This document shows positions 8,234 through 15,535 of a DNA stretch of 33,037 nt, one piece after another. The notes under the pieces are model-generated. The model made no database searches, had not been told where the DNA came from, and was given only the letters and a program-made list of their open reading frames with translations. Origin of the DNA: Rhodococcus sp. EPR-157 (GTDB lineage: Bacteria; Actinomycetota; Actinomycetes; Mycobacteriales; Mycobacteriaceae). The position numbers were made by a program, and so were the translations under genes. Numbering within the stretch: position 1 is the stretch's first letter; each line of letters begins with the position of its first letter. Location: the NCBI RefSeq assembly GCF_001647195.1, contig NZ_LVCV01000309.1, positions 1 to 33,037 on the forward strand, read 5' to 3'.

Positions 8234-9471
8234 ACGTAGAAGTCCAGTTCTTCCTGGTGCTTCAACAGATCCCGCATTCGGTAGGGGTCGTCGCCGAAGA
8301 AATACAGCAGACCCCAGTGAGTTCCGAACGCCGTCCGCTTGGTGACGGTCTCCTCGACCGGCGCGGACAAGTCGTTCGTCTCGTAGTAGTCGTCCTCGGC
8401 GGTCGCTTCCGGGATCTCGAGATGGCTGACGACGCGTCGACGCGGGTAGACGCCGAAGCATCCGGCGTGACCGGCGGCATCGACGACCTCGCGTGGGAAG
8501 AAAGCGTCGATTTCCTCCTCGGTCGTCTTGGGGTCGAATGCCAACGCAAGCCCCTGGTAGGCGTTGAACCCGTACGCCCGCTCGAGCAGCTCGAACACCT
8601 TGAAACCCGGTGGCCGATACGCAACTTCGCCGAAGTACATCTCACCGTCACTCGTGACGAAGTACTCGGGATGAATGAACCCGAATTCGATGTCGAAGGT
8701 CTTGATGAGCTTCTCGATCTGAGCGGTGATCTGCGGCCGGTATCGTTCCAGTTCCGGTGTGGCAGGAACGAATACCGAGTAGCCGAGCGTCACGTACTCG
8801 GAGATGTTGAGGAACTTGATCTTTCCGTTGTGGATCCACGCCTCGACTGCGAATTCCCAACCGTCGAGGTGCGATTCCATCAGCACGGGGAATTCGTCGT
8901 CGGGAATCGAGTCGACCTCGTCGGGAGTCCTGATGACGCGGTGTCCGAGGCACCCGGCCTTGTCGAAGGCCTTGAGGTGGATGGGGTCGTTGGGATCGCC
9001 GTCGAGCTTGAGCAGCGTCTGGTTGACCCGGCGCAGGAAGCGTATGACGTCCTCGCGGTCGTGCGCTTCCTCGAAGATTCCGACGCGGATCCCGCCGAGC
9101 TGCGCGCGTCGCTTCATCAGCGCCTTGTCGCGCAGCAGCATGGCTTGGCCGAACAGTCGTGGGTTGCCGAGCAATACGGAATTGATCGCCCCGGCCCACT
9201 CCACCGTCTCTTCGTACAGCGGGATCGCGACGTCGACGCCTTCGTCCTGCAGCGTTTCGGCGATCTCCAGCGAACGATCGTTGAGGCGTTCGAAGTTCCA
9301 CGGGAGGAAGGGAATGTCGTGCTCGGTGCAGTACGGCTCGGCCCATTCCGGGGCCACTACCAGGTATCTACGGTCGAATGCATCCAGTGCTTCCACTGCC
9401 GCCAGGCTCCAGCCCAGCAGTGCGACGTAGCCCTTGTCCGGATTCTTCTCCAGTCGTGTGGGCTGCGGCAT
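8230..9471 (-). CDS. ATP-grasp carboxylate-amine/thiol ligase
   Basis: 413 aa with an ATP-grasp layout: an N-terminal pre-ATP-grasp region (VALLGWSLAAVEAL, then VVAPEWAEPYC), a central ATP-binding part (LKAFDKAGCLGHRVI; PVLMESHLDGWEFAVEAWI) and the Mg/ATP motif GEVAYRPPG with Glu282 and Arg286. Such enzymes activate a carboxylate as acyl phosphate and join it to an amine or thiol; the substrate here is unknown. A good Shine-Dalgarno (AAAGGA) precedes the ATG. It is the first gene of a two-gene unit, its stop overlapping the GTG of the papain-like gene. It resembles neither biotin carboxylase, PurK nor D-Ala-D-Ala ligase closely enough to name. Confidence 0.82.
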   Translation of the reverse strand: MPQPTRLEKNPDKGYVALLGWSLAAVEALDAFDRRYLVVAPEWAEPYCTEHDIPFLPWNFERLNDRSLEIAETLQDEGVDVAIPLYEETVEWAGAINSVLLGNPRLFGQAMLLRDKALMKRRAQLGGIRVGIFEEAHDREDVIRFLRRVNQTLLKLDGDPNDPIHLKAFDKAGCLGHRVIRTPDEVDSIPDDEFPVLMESHLDGWEFAVEAWIHNGKIKFLNISEYVTLGYSVFVPATPELERYRPQITAQIEKLIKTFDIEFGFIHPEYFVTSDGEMYFGEVAYRPPGFKVFELLERAYGFNAYQGLALAFDPKTTEEEIDAFFPREVVDAAGHAGCFGVYPRRRVVSHLEIPEATAEDDYYETNDLSAPVEETVTKRTAFGTHWGLLYFFGDDPYRMRDLLKHQEELDFYV

Positions 9472-9557
9472 ACAAGTCCTTTCCGTCGGGGATCTTTCGG
9501 TCAGGTCGTCTTGTCCACCGTACAGAGGGGGCGTGCAGGCTCCAGCAAGGGTTCAGC

Positions 9558-9575
9558 CCAGGGGTTCAACCCTGG
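9558..9575 (-). terminator. Small hairpin over the end of the DUF1801 gene
   Basis: CCAGGG (9558-9563) and CCCTGG (9570-9575) form a 6-bp stem with a 6-nt loop that contains the DUF1801 stop codon. There is no T-run. A weak terminator at most. Confidence 0.3.
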
Positions 9576-9907
9576 TTGGCCTCCACGGCGCTCCGCACCA
9601 GGTCCTCGAACGCCTCGGTATGGAGGAGATCACCGTCGTGGATATCGATCGCTCGCCGCGTGCCTGCATCGAGGCTGGCATTGAAGATGTTCGAGGGATC
9701 CGCCAGCGATGCACCCTTCGCGAAGGTCACCTTGACCTTGTCCTTGTAGGTCTCCACGGTGCAGATGAGGCCGTCGAGACTGAAGGTCGGCACGCCGTCG
9801 GGATTGGACGCCTTGCGCCACTTGGCTTCCTCGACGACGCCTGGTGCTGCGGTCACGATCGAATCGCGAACCGCATCGACGATGTCCTTGCGCCAATCTC
9901 CGCTCAT
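9566..9907 (-). CDS. DUF1801 (YdhG-like) domain protein
   Basis: Small 113-aa cytosolic protein of the DUF1801/YdhG fold. The typical pattern is visible: an N-terminal helix (WRKDIVDAVRDSIVTAAPGVVEEAKW), a strand pair (GLICTVETYKDKVKVTFAKGASLAD) and a C-terminal RRAIDI element. Homologues are frataxin-like in shape and have no settled function. It lies 18 bp downstream of a small membrane protein gene on the same strand and is probably co-transcribed with it. ATG start. No catalytic residues can be assigned. Confidence 0.8.
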   Translation of the reverse strand: MSGDWRKDIVDAVRDSIVTAAPGVVEEAKWRKASNPDGVPTFSLDGLICTVETYKDKVKVTFAKGASLADPSNIFNASLDAGTRRAIDIHDGDLLHTEAFEDLVRSAVEANQG

Positions 9908-9925
9908 GGGTTCAGACGATACGGG

Positions 9926-10423
9926 TCACTGCCTCCACAGGCGGCGAATGACGTACAGATTTGCGGCGAGCAGTGCCACGTAGGGCACGACGAACAAGAT
10001 AGTGCCGACGGGTGTCAGCGCCGACACCCAGCTGTCGGGGTCGGGATCAGCCGGGCGAACGACGAGGTCTGCCGTACCGGCGTACACGAGGATCGCCATG
10101 CTCACAGCCGTCGCGACGTTTCCTGCTGTCGAGATCCATCGTCCGACTCGAAATCTGGAGATCATCACCAGCGCGCCGATGCACGAGACCACCATGATGG
10201 GCGCGAAAATCACGAGACCGAACACGGCGTAGAGGTTCCAGTTGCTCAGCACCGCCGGTATCAATCCGTCACGACTCCCCAGGATCACCACGGCGGGCGT
10301 GGTCAGCGCCAGCAGCAATGGCGGCGCCAGTCCGACGCCGATCACCCAACCGACATCCCGGACACCACGAGTCGCAGGTGGGCCTTCCACCGGCGTTTCG
10401 GGGTGTTTGTCCGCTTCGTGCAC
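9926..10423 (-). CDS. Small four-helix membrane protein of unknown function
   Basis: About 165 aa with four clear hydrophobic segments (VGWVIGVGLAPPLLLALTTP; YAVFGLVIFAPIMVVSCIGA; STAGNVATAVSMAILVYAG; ILFVVPYVALLAANLYVI) after a polar N-terminus of about 25 residues, with a short charged C-terminal end (RRLWRQ). I do not recognise a family. The GTG at 10423 is chosen because the frame farther upstream is antisense to the NUDIX gene; the start is uncertain. It is divergent from the NUDIX gene and followed 18 bp later by the DUF1801 gene. Confidence 0.65.
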   Translation of the reverse strand: MHEADKHPETPVEGPPATRGVRDVGWVIGVGLAPPLLLALTTPAVVILGSRDGLIPAVLSNWNLYAVFGLVIFAPIMVVSCIGALVMISRFRVGRWISTAGNVATAVSMAILVYAGTADLVVRPADPDPDSWVSALTPVGTILFVVPYVALLAANLYVIRRLWRQ

Positions 10424-10514
10424 CTCACGAGACTGCCATATTCCCAGGTGAGAGCAAACACTTTCGAACGCGTATCGAGTTTTCCTCGTCGTCCGGGACT
10501 GGCAGAGTGAGGCG

Positions 10515-11003
10515 ATGCCGAAAACGAGTGCTGGGATTCTCCCATTCCGACGACGAGGCGACGTGGTGGAAGTGCTGATCGGCCATCCGGGCGGCCCGTT
10601 CTGGGCACGGAAGGACGACGGCGCCTGGTCCGTGATCAAGGGCGAGTACACGGACGAGGACCCACTGGCCGCTGCCCGACGTGAGTTCCGCGAGGAGACG
10701 GGCATCGAGATTCCCGACGGCGAGGCGGTGGAACTGCCGAGGATCGTCCAGAAGGGCGGCAAGGTGGTGACCGTGTTCGCCGTCGAAGCCGACCTGGATG
10801 CTGTGGGCTCGAGTACGGCGGGCTTGGATACGGCAGGCTTCGTCAGCAACACGTTCGAGACCGAGTGGCCGCCGAGGTCGGGTCGGGTGCAGTCGTTCCC
10901 GGAGATCGACAGGATTGCCTGGTTCTCGGTGGCGCAGGCACGGGTGAAACTCCTCGCGGCGCAGGCGGTGGTTCTCGACGCCCTGCCCCCAGTGCGCTCA
11001 TGA
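10515..11003 (+). CDS. NUDIX hydrolase (COG4119-like)
   Basis: 162-aa NUDIX pyrophosphohydrolase. It opens with PKTSAGILPFRRR and HPGGPFWARKDDGAWSVIKG, typical of the COG4119 group annotated as predicted NTP pyrophosphohydrolases. The NUDIX box reads GEYTDEDPLAAARREFREET. REF-REET-GI is intact, and the E-x7-R spacing is normal, but only four residues instead of five separate the first Gly and Glu. The metal-binding REXXEE core is complete, so activity is expected. GTGAGG precedes the ATG. Its substrate is unknown. Convergent or divergent partners give no functional hint. Confidence 0.85.
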   Translation: MPKTSAGILPFRRRGDVVEVLIGHPGGPFWARKDDGAWSVIKGEYTDEDPLAAARREFREETGIEIPDGEAVELPRIVQKGGKVVTVFAVEADLDAVGSSTAGLDTAGFVSNTFETEWPPRSGRVQSFPEIDRIAWFSVAQARVKLLAAQAVVLDALPPVRS

Positions 11004-11076
11004 ATGCCGCCGGCCGCCACTCGAGCATGCACCGTGGGTATTGACGCGCAGCGACTGCTCGTGCAAATCTGATGCC

Positions 11077-11098
11077 CGACCGAGCGATCGCTCGGTCG
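11077..11098. promoter_or_regulatory. Perfect 22-bp palindrome, putative TetR-type operator
   Basis: The left arm CGACCGAGCGA (11077-11087) is followed without a spacer by its exact reverse complement (11088-11098). It lies 26 bp upstream of the GTG of the acyl-CoA dehydrogenase gene. A TTGACG (11041-11046) lies upstream and could be a -35 element. Such ACCGAGCGATCGCTCGGT-like sites are typical of TetR/AcrR regulators of lipid catabolism; no TetR gene is in the window. Confidence 0.65.
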
Positions 11099-11124
11099 TC
11101 CCCGAAGCCCGAAGGAGCGCTTCT

Positions 11125-12324
11125 GTGTCGATCGATCTGACGTACTCGCCCGAAGTTCAGGCCCTGATCGACAAGACGCGAACCTTCGTTCGGAACGAGA
11201 TCCTGCCGATCGAGGACAAGTTTCTCGGCAACATCGAGGACGCAGGCGGCGACGAGCTGCGGGTATCGATGCAGCGCGCAGCCAAGGACGCGGGTGTCTT
11301 CGCTCCGCACGCGCCTGTCGAGTACGGGGGAGCGGGCTTGAACATGAGCGATCGCGCGCCTGTGTTCGAGGAGGGTGGCTACTCGCTGTTCGGTCCCGTC
11401 GCCCTCAATATCGGCGCGCCCGACGAAGGCAACGTCCACATGCTCGCCCATATCGCCTCGGCCGCGCAGAAGGAGCAATTCCTCGCGCCCCTCGCGGCGG
11501 GTGACGTTCGATCCGCCTTCGCGATGACCGAACCCGCCCCTGGAGCCGGTTCCGACCCGTCTGCACTGACGACCGCTGCGGTGAAGGTCGACGGCGGGTG
11601 GAAGGTCGACGGCCACAAGTGGTTCATCACCGGAGCCGACGGCGCAGGCTTCTTCATCATCATGGCCCGCACAGCAGGCAAGCCAGGGGACCGCGGCGGC
11701 GCGACGATGTTCCTCGCTCCAGCCGATACTGCAGGGATCAAGGTCGGACGGCACATCGGAACGCTCGACAAGGCCATGATCGGTGGTCACTGCGAGGTCT
11801 TCTTCGACAACGTGTTCGTGCCCGACGAGAACGTACTGGGGGCCGTCGACGAGGGCTTCTCCTACGCGCAGGTCCGGCTCGGTCCCGCCCGCATGACTCA
11901 TGTGATGCGTTGGCTCGGTGCGGCACGACGCGGGCACGACATTGCCGTCGCCCAGGTGGCGCAGCGTGAAGGCTTCGGATCGGTACTCGGCGACCTCGGC
12001 ATGGTTCAGAAGATGGTCGCCGACAACGAGATCGACATTGCCGCGACGCGAGCCCTGCTGGTTCAGGCGTGCTTCGCGCTCGATCAGGGCTCACATGCCG
12101 GCAACGAGACCTCGATCGCCAAAACTTTTGCGGCCGAGGCGATATTCCGCATCGTCGACCGCAGCATTCAGATGTGTGGCGGACTCGGCGTATCCGACGA
12201 CCTGCCCCTGGCGCGACTTTCCCGGGAGGTGCGTCCGTTCCGGGTCTACGACGGCCCGTCCGAGGTCCATCGATGGGCGATCGCCAAGCGAGTCGTCGGT
12301 GCAGCGAAAAAGGCGGCACGATGA
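11125..12324 (+). CDS. Acyl-CoA dehydrogenase, ACAD10/11-like
   Basis: 399-aa FAD-dependent acyl-CoA dehydrogenase covering all three domains: the N-terminal helical domain, the middle beta domain (AFAMTEPAPGAGSDP; GHKWFITGADGAGFFIIMAR) and the C-terminal helical domain (QMCGGLGVSDDLPLARLSREVR). The catalytic-base position reads YDGPSEVH, Asp376 instead of the usual Glu, as in the ACAD10/11 group. The start is GTG at 11125 with GAAGGAG 7 bases upstream; the frame is open further upstream but would include the palindrome. It overlaps the APH-type kinase gene by ATGA. In human ACAD10/11 these two activities are fused and process 4-hydroxyacyl-CoAs. By analogy this enzyme would eliminate phosphate from a 4-phosphoacyl-CoA. 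That function is inferred. Confidence 0.85.
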   Translation: MSIDLTYSPEVQALIDKTRTFVRNEILPIEDKFLGNIEDAGGDELRVSMQRAAKDAGVFAPHAPVEYGGAGLNMSDRAPVFEEGGYSLFGPVALNIGAPDEGNVHMLAHIASAAQKEQFLAPLAAGDVRSAFAMTEPAPGAGSDPSALTTAAVKVDGGWKVDGHKWFITGADGAGFFIIMARTAGKPGDRGGATMFLAPADTAGIKVGRHIGTLDKAMIGGHCEVFFDNVFVPDENVLGAVDEGFSYAQVRLGPARMTHVMRWLGAARRGHDIAVAQVAQREGFGSVLGDLGMVQKMVADNEIDIAATRALLVQACFALDQGSHAGNETSIAKTFAAEAIFRIVDRSIQMCGGLGVSDDLPLARLSREVRPFRVYDGPSEVHRWAIAKRVVGAAKKAAR

Positions 12325-13343
12325 GCGAGCTCGCCGGAATGAATACGCCGGCGCTGGCGAAGTTCCTCACCGACAGCGGCGTGGTGCTCGTCGGCGATCT
12401 GCAGGTCGAACTGATCAGCGGCGGGCGATCCAACCTGACGTTCAAGGCGTACGACGAGAAATCGGCGTGGGTGGTTCGCCGCCCTCCGACGAGTGGCCTC
12501 ACTCCATCCGCGCACGACATGGCTCGCGAATGGGCCGTGACGAGCGCCCTGCAGGCGACCGACGTCCCTGTCGCGAAGACGGTCGCGTTCGACTCCGCGG
12601 GCACGGTATTAGGTGCGCCCACAACGGTTGTCGAGTTCGATCCGGGCAGGGTCGTCCGAACGCGCGCGGACCTCGAGGATCTCTCCGATGCCGACATCGA
12701 CGCCAACACGACTGAACTGATCCGTGTTCTCGGCCTGTTGCACAGCGTCGACTTCGAGTCCGTCGGGCTCGGATCCTTCGGCAAGCCGGAAGGGTTCGTC
12801 GGTCGTCAGGTCAAGACCTGGGCGCGACAGTGGGAAGCCGTCAAGACGCGGGATCTGCCGGATGTCGAGCGTCTTCGCGACAAGCTCGCAGCGGCTGTTC
12901 CGGCGCGCTCGGGCTCCTCGATCGTGCACGGCGACTACCGCGTCGACAACGTGATCCTGACCGAGGGGAATCCGGGTTCGATTGCTGCCGTGGTCGATTG
13001 GGAAATGTCGACGCTCGGTGACCCGCTCACCGACGTCGCATTGATGTGTGTGTACCGACAGCCGATCTTCGACGCCGTGCTGGGAGTGAGTGCTGCGTGG
13101 ACGAGTGACCGCTATCCGTCGGCCGACGAACTCGCCGAACGCTACAGCCGTGAAACCGGAACCGGGCTGTCGGACTGGGAGTTCTACCTCGCGCTGGCGA
13201 ATTTCAAGCTCGGAGTCATCGGAGAGGGCATCACCCATCGGGCACTCGCTGGATCAGACAGCGGGTCCGGTGCAGCGGCCGCAGCGGAAGCAACGCACGA
13301 GTTCATGGCCGCTGGGCTTCGAGCTATGGAGGGCAAGGAATGA
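12321..13343 (+). CDS. Phosphotransferase family protein (APH fold), 4-hydroxyacyl-CoA kinase candidate
   Basis: 340-aa protein with the aminoglycoside-phosphotransferase/choline-kinase fold. Seen are a glycine-rich N-lobe loop (ISGGRSNLTFKAY), the Brenner catalytic motif HGDYRVDN (His203, Asp205, Asn210) and the metal-binding Asp226 (VVDWEMSTLGDP). Annotators often call such proteins antibiotic kinases. Here the ATGA overlap with an ACAD10/11-like dehydrogenase indicates the ACAD10/11 kinase role (compare LvaA of the Pseudomonas levulinate pathway): phosphorylation of the 4-hydroxy group of an acyl-CoA. The fold is certain; the substrate is inferred from context. The start is ATG 12321; the open frame before it belongs to the overlap with the preceding gene. 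Confidence 0.83.
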   Translation: MSELAGMNTPALAKFLTDSGVVLVGDLQVELISGGRSNLTFKAYDEKSAWVVRRPPTSGLTPSAHDMAREWAVTSALQATDVPVAKTVAFDSAGTVLGAPTTVVEFDPGRVVRTRADLEDLSDADIDANTTELIRVLGLLHSVDFESVGLGSFGKPEGFVGRQVKTWARQWEAVKTRDLPDVERLRDKLAAAVPARSGSSIVHGDYRVDNVILTEGNPGSIAAVVDWEMSTLGDPLTDVALMCVYRQPIFDAVLGVSAAWTSDRYPSADELAERYSRETGTGLSDWEFYLALANFKLGVIGEGITHRALAGSDSGSGAAAAAEATHEFMAAGLRAMEGKE

Positions 13344-14071
13344 AGTCTGCATTGGTTACCGGTGGATCCCGCGGAATCGGCCACGGAATCGCCACGCGCA
13401 TGGCCGAATTGGGATATTCGTTGACGATCACCGCGCGGGATTCGACGGCACTCGACGCGGTCGCCGAGGGTCTTTCGGCTGCGGGGGCCCCGCGAGTGGT
13501 GACGGTAGCTGCCGACCTCGCCGATCGTGATGCCGCCGACCGAATAGTCGAGGCACACGCGTCGGCGTTCGGATCGATGGATGCGCTGGTGCTCAATGCC
13601 GGTGTCGGAACCGCAGGTTCGATCGCCGACTATCCGATGCGCAGGTTCGACAAGACACTCGACGTCAACTTCCGGGCGCCGTTCCAGGTGCTGCAGAACT
13701 CCATTCCGCTGCTGCGGCGCGGCGTCGAAGAGAATCCCGACGGTGGCGCCAAGGTCATCGCGCTCGCTTCCATGGCCGGTGTGTACTCGGAAGCGGGCTT
13801 GGCGGTCTACGGAGCGACGAAGGCGGCGATGCTCTCGCTGGTCGAGACCCTGAATGCCGAGGAAAGTGGAAACGGAATCAGCGGAACCTCCATCGCGCCA
13901 GGCTATGTCGACACCGATATGAGCGACTGGACGAAAGACAAGATCCCCGCCGACACCATGATTCGCGTCGGTGACATCGTCGAGCTCGCGGCCAGTGTGC
14001 TGAGACTGTCCTCGCGAGCCGTCGTACCGCGTCTGGTGGTCACGAGGGCGGGTGCTGGGTTGGGGGCCTGA
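13340..14071 (+). CDS. Short-chain dehydrogenase/reductase
   Basis: 243-aa classical SDR. Cofactor motif TGGSRGIG (residues 7-14), NAG (86-88), catalytic Asn110, Ser144 and Tyr157-x3-Lys161 (YGATK) are all present. There is no Asp at the end of beta-2 (ITARDS instead), which leans towards NADP(H); this is a weak prediction. It overlaps the kinase gene by ATGA and is the third gene of the acyl-CoA dehydrogenase/kinase/SDR operon. A likely role is oxidation or reduction of a hydroxy or keto acyl-CoA in the same pathway. It converges on the MocR gene, whose stop lies 3 bp away. Confidence 0.87.
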   Translation: MKSALVTGGSRGIGHGIATRMAELGYSLTITARDSTALDAVAEGLSAAGAPRVVTVAADLADRDAADRIVEAHASAFGSMDALVLNAGVGTAGSIADYPMRRFDKTLDVNFRAPFQVLQNSIPLLRRGVEENPDGGAKVIALASMAGVYSEAGLAVYGATKAAMLSLVETLNAEESGNGISGTSIAPGYVDTDMSDWTKDKIPADTMIRVGDIVELAASVLRLSSRAVVPRLVVTRAGAGLGA

Positions 14072-14074
14072 GCC

Positions 14075-15487
14075 CTACCCTCGCCGCCGGCCCGGCGCGG
14101 TGAGAGCAAGAACCGAGACGAGCGCGTTCACGGCCGCGGTGTAGGAGCCGTCGCTCGGAGCCGAGAAGCCCACGAGCACAGCGTCCGTGGTGTCGGTCAG
14201 CGCAAGCGGGTGCCGGAACCACTGCAGCCCCTCGAGTGCGATTCCTGCCTCGCCGGCCATGCGCAGTACCGTCTTCTCGGTTCCTTCCGGAAGGGTGAGG
14301 ACGGCCTGCAGTCCGGCGGAGATGCCCATCGTTCCGATGTGCGGGGCGTGCTGAGCGAGAGCCCGTGACAATTCGTCGCGGCGCCTGCGATACTTCGACC
14401 GCATTGCGCGGACATGGCGATCGTATGCGCCGCTGATGATGAGCTCGGCGAGCGTCAGCTGATCGACGACGCCGACCGTGCCCTCGCGGACGCCCTTGAT
14501 GGCGAGGATCGGATCGTGAAGGTGCTCGGGAACGACCATCCACCCGACACGGATCGCCGGGGACATGCTCTTGGAGACCGATCCCAGGTACAACACCCGA
14601 TCCGGGTCGAGCGCCTGCATGGCTCCCACCGGGTTCCGGTCGTAGCGGAACTCTCCGTCGTAGTCGTCCTCGACGACGAGACCGTCGTGTGCACGGGCCC
14701 ATCTGACTGCGGCGGTTCGCCGCGCAGGGTGCAGCGGAGCGCCCGTCGGAAACTGGTGACTCGGCGTGAGGACGACCGTCCGAGCAGGTGTCGAATCCAG
14801 ATGGTCTATGTAACAGCCGTTCTCGTCCACCGGAACGGAGATCGTCGGCCCGGTCTCTTCGAAGATTCTGCGGTGGAACGGCAGACCATAGGATTCGAGC
14901 GCGAACGGAGCCGTGCTCTGCAACCGCGTCAGGAACCCCGCTGCCTGCATGAACCCCGAACACACGAAGATTCGGCGCGGATCCGTCGAAACACCTCGGG
15001 TCCGAGCGAGGTAGCCCGCGAGCGCGCGCCGTAACTCGATGCGTCCGTGTGGGTCTCCCGGTCCGAAGGCGTCGACGGGTGCACTGCCGACCGCCCGCCT
15101 GGCCGCAGCAAGCCAGGCTGTTCGTGGGAACGACCCCGCGTCGGGACGGCCAGGACGGAAGTCGAACGTCGGTCGCAGCTGAGGCGGCACGGTCGAGGTA
15201 GGCATGTCCGCCGTCGTCGTGGCCCGGTGCGCGACGCGGGTGCCGGATCCCTGTCGGGCTTCGAGCCAGCCTTCGGACACGAGTTCGGCGTACGTCTCTG
15301 CGACGGTGTTGCGGGCGATGTCCAGGTCTTTCGCGAGAGTGCGGTACGGCGGCAGCGTCATGCCCGGTTCGAGGCGACCGGATCCGACGGCCTCGCGCAG
15401 CGCCCGTCCGAGGGCTGCTTTGCGGGAGCCGTCGGGCGCCAGGCTCAGGTGCAGGTCGAATCCGGAATTGACCTCGTCTTTGGGCAT
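14075..15487 (-). CDS. MocR/PdxR-type transcriptional regulator
   Basis: 470-aa fusion of a GntR winged helix (about residues 22-85; LPPYRTLAKDLDIARNTVAETYAELVSEGWL) and a fold-type I aminotransferase-like domain (about 105-460). The PLP lysine is Lys306 (LGSVSKSMSPAIRVGW), and the cofactor aspartate lies in VVEDDYDGEF (271-280). Such proteins sense PLP or a PLP-amino-acid adduct and activate pyridoxine, GABA, taurine or other genes. It is divergent from an AhpD-like gene, a common MocR arrangement, and the 48-bp gap carries short repeats. Its target is probably that neighbour. Confidence 0.88.
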   Translation of the reverse strand: MPKDEVNSGFDLHLSLAPDGSRKAALGRALREAVGSGRLEPGMTLPPYRTLAKDLDIARNTVAETYAELVSEGWLEARQGSGTRVAHRATTTADMPTSTVPPQLRPTFDFRPGRPDAGSFPRTAWLAAARRAVGSAPVDAFGPGDPHGRIELRRALAGYLARTRGVSTDPRRIFVCSGFMQAAGFLTRLQSTAPFALESYGLPFHRRIFEETGPTISVPVDENGCYIDHLDSTPARTVVLTPSHQFPTGAPLHPARRTAAVRWARAHDGLVVEDDYDGEFRYDRNPVGAMQALDPDRVLYLGSVSKSMSPAIRVGWMVVPEHLHDPILAIKGVREGTVGVVDQLTLAELIISGAYDRHVRAMRSKYRRRRDELSRALAQHAPHIGTMGISAGLQAVLTLPEGTEKTVLRMAGEAGIALEGLQWFRHPLALTDTTDAVLVGFSAPSDGSYTAAVNALVSVLALTAPGRRRG

Positions 15488-15495
15488 CGAATTGC

Positions 15496-15520
15496 ACCTT
15501 ACCGAAGGTCAACCGAGGTC
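15496..15520. promoter_or_regulatory. Repeats in the MocR/AhpD divergent gap
   Basis: ACCTT-ACCG-AAGGT (15496-15509) is an inverted repeat, and ACCGAAGGTC (15501-15510) is nearly repeated as ACCGAGGTC (15512-15520). MocR proteins often bind paired direct repeats, so these are candidate operator half-sites. Only 48 bp separate the two start codons. Confidence 0.45.
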
Positions 15521-15535
15521 GTAGCGTTCTCTCCC

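Noticed and set aside
8234-8461. Upstream extension of the papain-like gene to 8461
   Set aside because: The extra residues are Arg-rich and overlap the ATP-grasp coding sequence; GTG 8233 with a 4-bp overlap is the natural start.
8122-9684. 520-codon plus-strand open frame over the ATP-grasp region
   Set aside because: Antisense to the ATP-grasp gene, with low-complexity translation and no family signature.
10424-11032. Long N-terminal extension of the small membrane protein
   Set aside because: This part is antisense to the NUDIX gene and reads as low-complexity sequence without hydrophobic segments.
12321-13343. Aminoglycoside-resistance phosphotransferase
   Set aside because: The fold is the same, but operon coupling with an ACAD10/11-like dehydrogenase points to an acyl-CoA substrate, not an antibiotic.
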